Origin: Dryobates pubescens
Taxonomy: Eukaryota > Chordata > Aves > Piciformes > Picidae
Length of the DNA: 64,000 nucleotides
Assembly: GCF_014839835.1 (NCBI RefSeq)
Contig: NC_071620.1
Location: forward strand, 43,700,183-43,764,182
Direction of reading: 5' to 3'
In this document: positions 12,692 through 22,531 of the stretch, piece after piece
Layout of the letters: the number at the start of each line of letters is the position of its first letter
How positions within the stretch are numbered: the first letter of the stretch is position 1
Made by a program: the position numbers and the translations under genes
The notes under the pieces: model-generated
What the model was told of the DNA's origin: nothing
Seen by the model: the letters and a program-made list of their open reading frames with translations, nothing else
The model's database searches: none

Positions 12692-14661
12692 TCAGTATCT
12701 GTACTTGGTGGAGTAGTCCTTGGGTGACACCACCAGGCCCCGGCCCTTGCGGGCTCCTCTGTACACAGTCTCTATGATGTCAATCATCTCCTGCTTGTCC
12801 TCCATGGCCCAGTTGATCTTGTTGTTGTTGCCTGTGCCCAGATCTATCATGATGTGCTTGTTCCTGCAAAGGGAGAGAGCAACAGCCACAGGCAGTGAGT
12901 TAGCACAGCACTGTCCCTCGGGAAGCAGCATCCAAAGCAGCACTGACAGCAGAGCCAGAGAGGAGATTCTGACACTTGGCTCTGCTCTGGGGAGACCTCC
13001 CCTGCAGTGCTGTGTGCAGCTCTGGAGCCCTTAACACAGGGAGGACCTGGACCTGATGGAGAGGGTCCAGAGGAGGGCATGCAAATGCTTAGGGGGTTGG
13101 AGCAGCTCTGCTGTGAGGCCAGGCTGAGGGAGCTGGGGTTGTTCAGCCTGAAGAAGAGAAGGCTGCAGGGAGACCCAAGAGCAGCCTGCCAGGACCTGAA
13201 GGGGCTGCAAGAAGGCTGCAGAGAGACTGCTCCCAAAGGCCTGCAGGGACAGGACAAGAGGCAATGGCTTCAAACTAGACCAGAGCAGATAGAGATTAGA
13301 TATGAGGTACAGGTTCTGCACTAGGAAGCTGCTGGAACACTGCAGCAGGTTGCCCAGGGAGAGGGTTGAGACTCCATCCCTGGAGATATTCAAGGTAAGG
13401 TTCTGTGAGGCCCTGGGCAGCCTGATCTAGTTGGGGATGTCCCTGCTGACTGTGGAGAGGTTGGACTGGATGGGCTTTAGAGGACCCTTGTGGCCTGGAC
13501 CATTCTGTGATCTGATTCTCCCTGCCAGGGAATGCTGAGCAGGGCTCAAAGGATGCCCTTGCAGCATGAGAAGCAGAGGAAGGGCATCCACCCCTGCCCT
13601 TCCAGCTGAGTCTTGCTGCCTGTTTGCAAAGCTGCTGCACAGGTTTGAAACCAAAAGGTTTCATTCCAGACACAACTAAAACCAGTGGGTGACAAACAGC
13701 AGCCTGGGCTCTTGCTGGGAGAGCAGCCATGCCCTGCTCCCCTCCAGAGCAATTAAACAACACTGCTGTGCACCTAGGGATGAGCTGCTGAGCCCTGCCT
13801 GCCCACAGCCCCCTCAGAACCCCCCAGTACCTGAAGAAGAACATCACAGTGCAGGGGTCGTAGAGCTCATACATCTTGTTGAAGTCTGGCACCTCCGTGA
13901 TGTCCACCAGGTAAATGACCGCGAAGTTCTTCACCTGCCCCAGGGCAACAGCAGGGTCACAGCACAGCCCCGCCCCCAGGGCCGCGACCCCGCCCCCCCG
14001 GCCCCGCCCCCGCGACCCCAGAGTTCGGCTCCTAAACTCCAGTGCACCTCAGGGAACCCCCCCGAATCCACCAGTGCCCCTGTGACTCCCCAGAGATCAA
14101 TGAACGCCTCCCGTGTGCCTGAGGGCACCCCCACGTGCCAGAGCCCAGAGGAAAGCAACTTCCCAAGCGGCTCCAATGGCACCGTGAAGCTGCTGAACCT
14201 GCTGCTGGTGAGGCAACGCTGCAGCAGCTCCTGCAGCCACAGCACTGCCCACAGCAGTGCCCACTGCAGCGCCCCCCGAGCACTTCCTCTGGCGGGAAGG
14301 CAGCAATGTTGATCGCAGAGCCTGCAGCCCTCTTCAGCTCCTCAGAGACCCCCAAGAGCGGGGTGGTCAATGAGTTTTGGCCGTACTCATGCGAGCAAGA
14401 CAAAGGCTTTCCTGCTGCCTCCCAAGGCAGCAGCAGCGCTGCAGACGCCAAAGGACAAGCTGCTGCGGCTTCCCGCGAGCCCGGCGGCGCAGCGAGGCTG
14501 CAGCCTACCTTCTCGGCGATGCTGTACAGGACTTCATCCATTTTCATGCAGGTCGGGTCCCAGTCGTGCCCGAAGCGGATGACCACGACTCGGTCCTCCT
14601 CCGAGAGGATGGCCTGGTCCACCTGCCAGCCATTGTGCAAGTGCGGCAGCATGTACGACAT
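12692..14661 (-). CDS. TXNL4A: TXNL4A (DIM1 / U5-15kD), thioredoxin-like spliceosomal protein
   Basis: Three coding exons, read leftward: 14509-14661, 13831-13934 and 12692-12863, totalling 429 nt for 142 aa plus stop. Donors are GTAGGC and GTACTG and acceptors are CAG. The protein begins MSYMLPHLHNGWQVDQAIL and ends PKDYSTKYRY and is nearly residue-for-residue the human protein (one Ile/Val difference recalled in the last exon). It is a thioredoxin-fold component of the U5 snRNP and U4/U6.U5 tri-snRNP, needed for pre-mRNA splicing in the nucleus; the thioredoxin CxxC site is absent, as in the whole family. Intron 2 (12864-13830) contains a CR1 fragment lying antisense to the gene. An ATTAAA poly(A) signal follows about 50 nt after the stop. 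Confidence 0.98.
12960..13520 (+). mobile_element. CR1 LINE 3' fragment in TXNL4A intron 2
   Basis: Long sense CR1 3' end, antisense to TXNL4A (ccaggctgagggagctgggg, gacaagaggcaatggcttca, tggaccattctgtgatctga). Confidence 0.93.
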
Positions 14662-14879
14662 CCTGCGAGGCTAGCGCCGGGCCTGCGGGCGACAGCGACC
14701 CCGGGCAGCTGACATCCCGGCCCCCGGGCAGCCGCCGTCCCGGCCCCCCGGCACGCCCCCGCCCCGAGCGGGCGCGGCGGCACCGCCCCCTGCCCCACCC
14801 CCTGCCCCACCCCGCCCCGCTCGGTCCTCACCGCACCCCCGGGGGTCCTTTCCTCGGCAGAACGCAGCCAGGGCGCCAC

Positions 14880-15220
14880 GGCGGGAGCGGAAGTGACGTA
14901 GCACGCAGGGACGCCCCGCGGGAGACGCACTTCCGGGGCGGGGCTTGTCGGGGGCCGGGCCGCGGGGGCCGGGCCGCGGGGGCCGGGCCGCGGGGGCCGG
15001 GCCGCGGGGGCCGGGCCGCGGGGGCCGGGCCGCGGGGGCCGGGCCGCGGGGGCCGGGCCGCGGGGGCCGGGCCGCGGCTCCGCTGCGTTCTTTGCCTCTA
15101 GGGAGCAGCTGCGGGAAGGGTTCAGTGTGGAGAGCAGCAGCGCCGGGCTCGGGCAGGGTGCCTGGAGAGTGCCCGGTGGGGAAAAGGCCCCGGGAGCGCT
15201 GGTTGACAACGGCTGAAGGT
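14880..15220. promoter_or_regulatory. Divergent promoter region of TXNL4A and possibly dehydrogenase gene A
   Basis: CpG-dense sequence upstream of the TXNL4A start. It holds an ETS/CRE composite GCGGAAGTGACGTA (14887-14900), an ETS site CACTTCCGG (14928-14936) and an adjacent Sp1-type GGGGCGGGGC, then a 14-bp G-rich array. On the plus strand a donor-like gctgaag/gtgagc at 15218/15219 could end a non-coding first exon of dehydrogenase gene A, whose first coding exon also starts a few bases before its ATG. That last link is inference. Confidence 0.55.
14950..15076. repeat. 14-bp GC-rich minisatellite
   Basis: About nine near-perfect tandem copies of ggggccgggccgcg, lying directly upstream of the TXNL4A promoter elements. 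Every unit is rich in CpG and G-runs. Confidence 0.93.
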
Positions 15221-15299
15221 GAGCCGGTGGAGCCCAGGCAGCCAAGGCTTGGCCCGGGGCAGCGGCAGCCAAGGCGGCCGGCGGCGGCCTGGCCCGGGG

Positions 15300-15425
15300 C
15301 AGCGGCAGCAGGTTGCCCACTGTACTGGGCACTGGTGTGGCCACACCTTGGCTCCCGGCTCCCAGAAGGAGGCCGGGGTGCTGGAGCAGGTCCAGAGAAG
15401 GGCAGCGGAGCTGCTGCAGAGTTAG
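15300..15425 (+). mobile_element. CR1 LINE fragment
   Basis: Sense remnant (actgggcactggtgtggcca, ggagcaggtccagagaaggg). Confidence 0.75.
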
Positions 15426-16229
15426 CGACCCTGCAGGTGACTGCAGCCCAAGCCCAGAACCGTCCCCTCCTTAACAGGCATTACACAGCACGCTGGAGAA
15501 GGCCTCTGGCGCCTGAGCAATGCTCAGGAGCAGAGCATCCAGGCTGCTGAAGCCCCTGGTGCATCCCCAGTTTGTTCAGCCAGCTGTGGCCTCTCGTGGG
15601 CATCGCTGCCACAGAGCTGTGGGCTGCCAGCAGAGGAACCAGAGCTGCCCAGCCGCTGCTGGACCGCGAGCCTTGAGTGCTGCCCAGACCAAGGTTGGTA
15701 TCTGGAGAGCCTCTCTCCTCTGTGAGGTTCCTTTAGGTGTTCTTAGCCCACTGCTACCTGCAGGATGTGTTCAGGCAGTGCCTGCATGAGGCAGACCCCT
15801 AGCTGAGCCCAGCTGCAGGCTGCTCCTGGTTCAGGTGCACACCAAACACACCTGAGGCTGTGGTAGGCTCAGCACATCCACACCACACCAGCCTGGGTCT
15901 GGTCACCACCTGGCTTGTCTGGAGCTAAACCAGCCCTGCTGGCCTGCACTCTGACCTCATGGATCCCCTGCCTTCTGGTGGAGGTCAGGAGGTGCTTCCA
16001 CAGTGAGTGTGGGCCTGACTCTGACCTCCTGGGGTGGAGGAGGAGGAGCTGTCACACAGTGCTGCACTGCTGGCATCTGCCAGGCAGCTGGCCATGCCTG
16101 GTGCCCAGTGCTCCATCGCCTCACAGCAGAAGGCTTTGTCGCCATCCAGCCTGAGCAAGCTGCTGCAGGAGCTTCAGGTTGTGACCACACTTGGAGCCAC
16201 TTTCTCCCTGGCACTCCTGGGAGAAATTA

Positions 16230-16802
16230 AAGCAGTGCTGAGCTGGGCTGCATCCAGAGGAGTGTGGGCAGCAGAGCCAGGGAGGTTCTCCTCCCCCTCT
16301 GCTCTGCCCTGCTGAGACCTCCCCTGGAATATTACATCCAGCTCTGGGCTGCCCAGCTCAGGAGGGACAGGGATCTGCTGGGGAGAGGCCAAGGCAGGGC
16401 TCCAAGGATGAGGAAGGGACTGGAGACTGCCTGGGGAGGAGAGGCTGAGAGGGATCTGATCAATGTCTATCAATAGCTGAGGGCTGGGGGGCAGGAAGGA
16501 AGGGACAGGGCCAGGCTCTGCTCAGCTGCACCCTGGGATAGGACAAGAGGCACTGGATGGAAACTGCAGCCCAGGAGGTTGCAGCTCAGCAGGAGGAGGA
16601 ACTTCTGCCCTGGGAGGCTGCCAGAGGCCTGGAGCAGGCTGCCCAGAGAGGTTGTGGAGTCTCCTTGCCTGGAGCCTTTGCAGCCCTGTCTGGATGTGTT
16701 CTGTGTGCCCTGTGCTGGGCTCTGTGGTGTGCTCTGGCAGGGGGCTGGCACTGGAGGCTCTCCAGGGGTCCCTTCCAGCCCCTGACAGTCTCTGGTCCTG
16801 TG
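16230..16802 (+). mobile_element. CR1 LINE 3' fragment upstream of gene A
   Basis: Long sense CR1 3' end (ggaatattacatccagctct, gataggacaagaggcactgg, ggcagggggctggcactgga) ending about 90 bp before the first coding exon of gene A. Confidence 0.9.
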
Positions 16803-16896
16803 AGCTTCACCAGTGCCCTGCTTGCCAGGTGTGGCTGTGGGCGGTGAGGGCAGCAGCAGTGCCCTGAGGCTTTGCTTCTCTGCCCCTCTGCAGGTG

Positions 16897-19800
16897 ATGG
16901 CAGCAGGGGAGCTGCCAGGCCTGCTGGTGCTGGATGTGGGAGGCCCTCATGGTGTGCTGGAGGCCCAGGCAGCCCTGCTGAGGAAGCACTTCCAGCTGAT
17001 CACCATGAAGCAGCTGCTGGCCAACAGGAGGGACGTGGGCAGCAGGGTGCAGGCTGTGCTGGTGCTGGAGGGCAGGCCCAGCATCGACAGGGAGCTGCTG
17101 CAGAGCCTGCCCAGCCTCAGGGTGGTTGGCAACGCCGGCGTCGGGGTGGACCACCTGGACCTGGCCCTGATCTCCAGCTTTGGGGTGAAGGTCACCAACA
17201 CCCCACAGGCTGTGGCCGACCCCACGGCAGACCTGGGCATGGCTCTGCTGCTGGCCTCTGCCCGCAGGCTGGTGGAAGGTGAGGGCTGAGGTGCGCCCGG
17301 GCCGGCGCCACCCCCTGGCGGCAGCCGGCGGCTGCAGGAAGGGCGCAGGGCTCTGGAGCGGGCACTGGCACAGCCGCCCTCTGGGGAGGGCTTCCCCAGA
17401 CCCCGTGGGTCCTGCTCCCAGAGCAGCAGCTGGGCACAGCTGGCACGTCCCTTGGCACAGTGATGCCAAGCCGTGCTGCTTGATGCCCTCCTCCCACGTG
17501 GCCCTGGGCAGCGCCCCCCAAGACAAGGGAGGTGCCAGCAGGCTGCCATCAGGAGAGCTCTGTCCCTGGGGGCTCACAGCCCCCCAAGACAAGGGAGGTG
17601 CCAGCAGACTGCCATCAGGAGAGCTCTGTCCCTGGGGGCTCACAGCCCCCCAAGACAAGGGAGGTGCCAGCAGGCTGCCATCAGGAGAGCTCTGTCCCTG
17701 GGGGCTCACAGCCCCCCAAGACAAGGGAGGTGCCAGCAGGCTGCCATCAGGAGAGCTCTGTCCCTGGGGGCTCACAGCCCTCCTGCCACTGCTGCTGCAC
17801 CGTCAGGGAGCTGCTCCTGCCCCGCTCAGGGCTTTTCCCTCCTGCATCCTGCTGTACCTCCAGCTCTTGGCACGAAGTGCCTTAGAGTGAGGGTGGGGAG
17901 GCTGTGGCTGCCCCCTCCCTGGAGGTGTTGAGGGCCAGGCTGGATGAGGCCTGCAGCAGCCTGGGCTGCTGGAGGTGTCCCTGCCCATGGCAGGGGGGTG
18001 CCCTCCACCCCAGCCCATTCCATGCCTGTGTGGATGCTGGCAGAGCCTCCCCCCTCCCCCCCCAGCAGTGGTGCTGCAGCTCTGTGCAGCAGGGCAGCGC
18101 TGAGCTCTACCCCAGCTCAAGGGAGTGAGGGGCTGGGGGCTGCTGGGTGCCAGGGCAGCTGCTCCTGAGCTGCCAGGAGGATTCCTCAGCCCTGGGAGGG
18201 TTGTTCCTGAGGAGCCATCGCTGCCAGCACAGGAGGAGGTGCTCCTGGCTGCAGGGGCTGGCACCCTCCAGGCCCTGTGCTCAGGGCTGGGTGGTTGTGG
18301 GGCTGAGAAGCCTTCCCCTGCCCAGCCAGGGCTCCATGCAGCCTGTGTCTGCCTGCAGGCTGCCAGGTTGCAGTCTCTCCAGACACAAAGCACTTTGCTG
18401 TGGACTGGCTGGGGGTGGAGGTCAGCAGAGCCACGCTGGGCATCGTGGGCATGGGCAGCATTGGGTACAGAGTGGCACAGAGAGCCAAGGCCTTCAGCAT
18501 GAGGATCCTCTACCACAACAGGAAGCGCAGGTAGGGGGCAGGCAGGGGGCAGTGGTGGGGGCATGGCCCCTGGGCTACCTGGGCACTTGTGGCAGCTGGC
18601 AGCAGCGTGAGGAGCACCGCTGTGCCACCCCCTTCTTGCTTGGGCAGCACCCCTTTGGCTCCTGCACTCTGTGCCCCTTCTGAGGGTGCTGTCCAAGCAG
18701 GCTGGGCCTTGGGGCCTGTGCCCCCTGTCCTGCCAGCTCAGGCTCCTGGCAGCATCCCTGGCACACCCATCTGCTGCCTCCCTCAGCCCAGCCAGATGGG
18801 CAGCACCCCAGCACCCCTGAGAGGGCTCCTGGCTCCATCCCAAGTGCCAGCTCACAGGCCAGGAGAGGCTCTGCCTGCAGCCCAGCCCCTGGCATCTGGT
18901 GGCACCTGGGTGCTTGGCTCTCACACCTGCATCACTCCCTCGGTGTCCTACCACTCCTCAGGCTCCAGCCCTCCTCCTCCCCACCTCCCTTCCACTCTCC
19001 ACCTCTCAGGGCCTCCTCCTTGCCCCAGCTGTGTGGTGGGCAGTGAGCTGGCAGTGGCTGTGCCAGGGGGAGCTGCCTGCGTTCTACCCCCAGGAGCAGG
19101 GAGGAGGAGGAGGCAGTCGGTGCCCAGTACTGCGAGAGGCTGGAGGAGCTGCTGCAGCAGGCTGACTTTGTGATGCTGGCAGTGAACCTGAACCCCCAGA
19201 CCCACAGGCTGATCGGGAGGAGGGAGCTGGGGCTGATGAAGCCTACGGCCACCCTCATCAACATCAGCAGAGGTAGGAGGAGCTCTGCTGGGCTGCCCGC
19301 GGCGCTGTGCCAGCCTGCGCAGCTCCCCCCGGCAGCACCGCAGCCTCCGCGGGGGGCGCTCGGCGGGGGCCGGGGGCTGGGGGCTGCCTTCGGGCTGCCC
19401 CGCGGACAGCTGCTCCGAGCGGAGGTGCTGCAGGGCTCAGCAGCAGCCGGGCGTGGGGCATGAGGGGGCAGCCGTGGGAGCCGGGGGGCTGTGGGCTGGT
19501 GGCACTGAGCAGAGGCAGCCGGGGGGAAGCTGCAGCCAGCGGGGAAGCTGCAGCCGGCTGAAATTTGCCGGCAGCAGAGCCGGAGGCAGAGGCTGCCCCA
19601 GGAAGACCTCAGCAGGCTCCGTGGTCCTCCAGCAGAGGAGCAGCCAAGGCCTCAGCTGTGGCTGCCTGGGGGCTGGTGGGAGGGCAGCTGCAGGTCTCCT
19701 CTGTCGTGAGACCCTCAAGACCTTTCCCCAGTGGCAGCCGCGGGCCACCCACAGCCAGGCCCCGTCCCCACGCAGGTGCAGTCGTTGACCAGGATGCCTT

Positions 19801-20302
19801 GGTGGAAGCTCTCCAGGAGCAGGTGATCAGGGCTGCTGCCCTGGACGTGACCTGCCCCGAGCCCCTGCCCAGGTGAGATGCCGGCTGCCCCCCGGCCGTG
19901 CTCAGCACCTGGGGCTGCACGGGGGCGAAGCTCAGCCTGGGTCACAGCCCCGGGGCAGGACCCAGCTCCCCCCCGCCAGCCCCCTGCCAGCCCGGCTGGG
20001 GGCAAGGCCGTGGGGCCAAAGAGAGGAGAGGGAAGGGGTGAGCAGGCTCTTGTTCCGTGGTGTGCTGCTGCTGGCTCTGTGCCCGAGGCCGGTCTGGCCG
20101 CAGGCCAGGGCTCAGAGGGGTGCCCGGTGCGGCTGTGTCTTGCAGGGACCACCCCCTGCTGAGGCTGCAGAACATCATCATCACCCCCCACGCGGGCACG
20201 GCCACGGCGCAGGCTCTGCTCGCCATGGCAGCGGAGGCCGCGGACAACATCCTGGCTGCTCTCCGCGGCCAGCCCATCCCCAGCCAGGTGTGCCCCCAGT
20301 GA
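16897..20302 (+). CDS. D-2-hydroxyacid dehydrogenase, GRHPR-like, gene A of a tandem trio
   Basis: Five coding exons: 16897-17278, 18359-18530, 19094-19272, 19776-19872 and 20146-20302, giving 328 aa, the size of GRHPR. The domain order is a split catalytic domain around a Rossmann NAD(P)-binding domain: [12 protein letters not shown] (~residues 81-92), the dinucleotide loop GIVGMGSIG (~151-159), and catalytic Arg in INISRG, Glu in PEPLPR and His in TPHAG. The Asn-Arg after the second beta strand (LYHNRK) suggests NADPH preference, by analogy with GRHPR. The ATG follows a Val codon at the acceptor, so a non-coding upstream exon is expected. Gene A is the most divergent at the His motif (TPHAGT where B and C have TPHxGS). 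Likely reaction: reduction of a 2-keto acid such as glyoxylate or hydroxypyruvate, or oxidation of the hydroxyacid; the substrate is not readable. Confidence 0.9.
17305..17324 (-). promoter_or_regulatory. CTCF-like motif in gene A intron
   Basis: The minus strand reads CTGCCGCCAGGGGGTGGCGC, a good match to the CTCF core CCNSCAGGGGGCGC. It lies 26 bp inside the intron following the first coding exon of gene A. Motif match only. Confidence 0.45.
17516..17783. repeat. 66-bp tandem repeat, four copies, in an intron of gene A
   Basis: Four almost identical 66-bp units, each with agacaagggaggtgccagca and ggagagctctgtccctgggg. The period is a multiple of three, so long open frames run across it, but it lies wholly within an intron and is not coding. 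Confidence 0.95.
17885..18035 (+). mobile_element. CR1 LINE 3' fragment in an intron of gene A
   Basis: Sense CR1 (aggccaggctggatgaggcc, gtgtccctgcccatggcagg), tail reduced. Confidence 0.85.
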
Positions 20303-20303
20303 T

Positions 20304-20320
20304 GGCCGCCAGGGGGCGGC
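20304..20320 (+). promoter_or_regulatory. CTCF-like motif right after the gene A stop codon
   Basis: GGCCGCCAGGGGGCGGC begins two bases past the TGA of gene A and matches the CTCF core closely. Its orientation is opposite to the motif at 17305-17324. Motif match only. Confidence 0.45.
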
Positions 20321-20354
20321 CCTGAGCCTCCCCCTGCCTGCAGCGGCGCCTCCG

Positions 20355-20735
20355 AGCCCGGGAGAGGTCTCCTGCCCCTGCCCTGCCCCTGCCCTGCCCC
20401 TGTTCCTGCCCCTGTTCCTGCCCCTGTTCTTGCCCCTGCCCCCACCCTCATTCTTGCCCCTGCCCCTACCCCTGTCCCCACCCCCGTTCCTGCCCCCGTT
20501 CCTGCCCCCGTTCCTGCCCCCGTTCCTGCCCCTGCCCCCACCCTCGTTCTTGCCCCTGCCCCTACCCCTGTCCCCACCCCCGTTCCTGCTCCTGTTCCTG
20601 CCCCCGTTCCTGCTCCTGTTCCTGCCCCTGTTCCTGCCCCCGTTCCTGCCCCTGCCCCCACCCCCGTTCCTGCCCCCGTTCCTGCCCCCGTTCCTGCCCC
20701 TGCCCCCACCCCCGTTCCTGCCCCTGCCCCGAGCT
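20355..20735. repeat. Pyrimidine-rich repeat in the 3' UTR of gene A
   Basis: A compound array of cccctgcc, ccccgttcctgcc and ccctgttcctgcc units, nearly pure C/T on the plus strand. It lies between the gene A stop (20302) and its AATAAA (20752), so the mature mRNA should carry it. Confidence 0.92.
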
Positions 20736-20751
20736 GTAATCCAGAGTGAGC

Positions 20752-20757
20752 AATAAA
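20752..20757 (+). other. Poly(A) signal of gene A
   Basis: AATAAA about 450 nt after the stop, immediately after the pyrimidine-rich array and followed by a GT-containing stretch. Confidence 0.75.
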
Positions 20758-21364
20758 CCGGAGCTGTCGCAGGGCTGTGTCTGCACCCTGGCACTGCCTG
20801 GCCAGCCCCAGCCCATGGCTGCAGTGAGTCTGCTCTGTTCCAGTGCCCATGGCAGGTAGGTTGTGGCTGCGCTCCATGGTCTGGAAGGTGCTCCCTGGCC
20901 TTGGCTCTGCCATTCTGAGCAGGCTCCCCAGGACAACCTGTGTGACCCTCAGATCCCTGGAGCGGACCTGAGCATCACTCCCTGCAGCACTCTGACTGCT
21001 CCTGAAGCACTTCAGCCACCCAGGCCATGCTCTGGCTTGGTGTCCGCCCTGAAGCCAGCAGAGCCACCTGAGGTGACTGCAGGCCTGGGGCTTGCCAGGG
21101 TGAGCAGAGCTCTGCTTGCCCTGCACCCTCGAGCAAGGCTTTGGAAAAGCCTCTTGGACTTTCCTGAGGGAGCTTTGGAATTCCAAGGGAATCCCAAAAG
21201 ACTGAGTTCCTGCATGAGGACAAAACCCAGAGCTGCCTTGGCTGGCCCTGAGGCAAAGGGAGAGCCACCACTGGCAGCCTAAACTACCTCAGCAGCCCGG
21301 GGCCACCAAGAAACACAACTTCAGTAACATCTTTGTCACCTCCATGAAACCAGGAAGCCTTGAG

Positions 21365-21630
21365 AGGTTCTCTGGAAGAATCTCTGGAGAAGAGGAGGCT
21401 AAGGGAGACCTCATTGCTCTCTGCAGCTCCCTGAGAAGAGGCTGCAGCCAGGGGGGATGTGGGGCTAGGCTGGAGATCAGGGGGAAAGCCTTTCCTGCAG
21501 GAGTGGTGAGGGACTGGCACAGGCTGCCCAGGGAGGTGGCGGAGCACCCCTTCCTGCCGGGGTTCAAGGTATGTCCCTGGCACCTGGGGACAGGGTTTGG
21601 TGGCCACGGTGGTGTGATCACCAGGGGGCT
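21365..21630 (+). mobile_element. CR1 LINE 3' fragment between genes A and B
   Basis: Sense CR1 (ctaagggagacctcattgct, gactggcacaggctgcccag). Confidence 0.82.
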
Positions 21631-21783
21631 GGCCCCAGCCACGGTTCTGTGGCTGCTCTGTAGCCTGGGCTGGTCCCTGCAGGGCAGAGAGGTGATGGCA
21701 CAGGAGGTGTGTGCAGGCCAGCACCCAGGCAGGCAGCTGCAGGTGCTGAGCTGCCAGGGAGACAGCCACAGGAGAGTCCCAGG

Positions 21784-21945
21784 CTGCAGCCCCTCAGCCC
21801 CTCGCTGCAGCCCCTCAGCCCCTCGCTGCAGCCCCTCAGCCCCTCGCTGCAGCCCCTCAGCCCCTCGCTGCAGCCCCTCAGCCCCTCGCTGCAGCCCCTC
21901 AGCCCCTCGCTGCAGCCCCTCAGCCCCTCGCTGCAGCCCTGCCCG
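21784..21945. repeat. 21-bp tandem repeat, about 7.5 copies
   Basis: Near-identical copies of ctgcagcccctcagcccctc plus g. The unit is open in all frames, giving spurious ORFs (for example a GAEGLQR heptad on the minus strand). Confidence 0.95.
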
Positions 21946-22531
21946 AGGCTCCCAGGGGAAGTCAGCAGTGGCTGGAAGGAGCTGTGGGGAGTTAAAAAGC
22001 TGCCACCTCCCCCAGCCTCTGGGAACCCCCAGCCCGTGGCTAGAGGGTCCTGCACGGCTGCCCACCTTCGCCTTGGGGGGCAGAAAGTGTCCTCTCGGGC
22101 AGAGTGTTCATTAACCTCCGTGGCCTCAGGAGGCACTGGTGTCCTGCCAGGCTGCAAGCATCTCTGCCCTGAGGCCTTTAAAGATTAAGCTGGCAGCTCG
22201 AAGGTCACCGTGAGGCACTGTGGTGCCACGCAGCCGCTCTGAGCCACCTGGGGCTGGGCACTTGCAGGGTGAGGGCAGAGGAGACCTGCAGCAGGCTGCT
22301 GTGCTCTGGCACCGAGCAGCTGCCGAGGAGTGGCTGTGGAGCTGGTGGCAGTGAGGTAGCCCTGCAGGCCAGGAGGCACAGAGCTGGCTGAAGCTGAGCC
22401 CCTCTGTGCCCCCGAGGCTGCTGCTTCTCTGGCCTGCCCGCAGGGGTGGGCTGTGGGCTCTGCTGGCACGGCAGGAGGTGGCACTGCCCCTGCTGTGCGG
22501 GGACTGCAGCTCTGTCTTCTTCCTGCAGGTG

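Larger units (their letters stand above)
15221..16896. other. Region between the TXNL4A promoter and dehydrogenase gene A
   Basis: It holds CR1 fragments at 15300-15425 and 16230-16802, both in sense orientation, and otherwise no recognisable exon. It probably lies within the 5' intron of gene A if that gene uses the CpG-island promoter on its left. Confidence 0.5.
20776..22531. other. Intergenic or 5' region between genes A and B
   Basis: It contains a sense CR1 fragment (21365-21630) and a 21-bp array (21784-21945). A non-coding first exon for gene B would be expected here, but no convincing one was identified. Confidence 0.5.

Noticed and set aside
17279-17931. Repetitive ORFs with a 22-residue period
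   Set aside because: The 66-bp repeat is a multiple of three and lies between two well-supported exons of gene A.
19715-20794. 359-codon ORF rich in Gly-Arg-Asn on the minus strand
   Set aside because: It is the complement of the pyrimidine-rich 3' UTR repeat of gene A.
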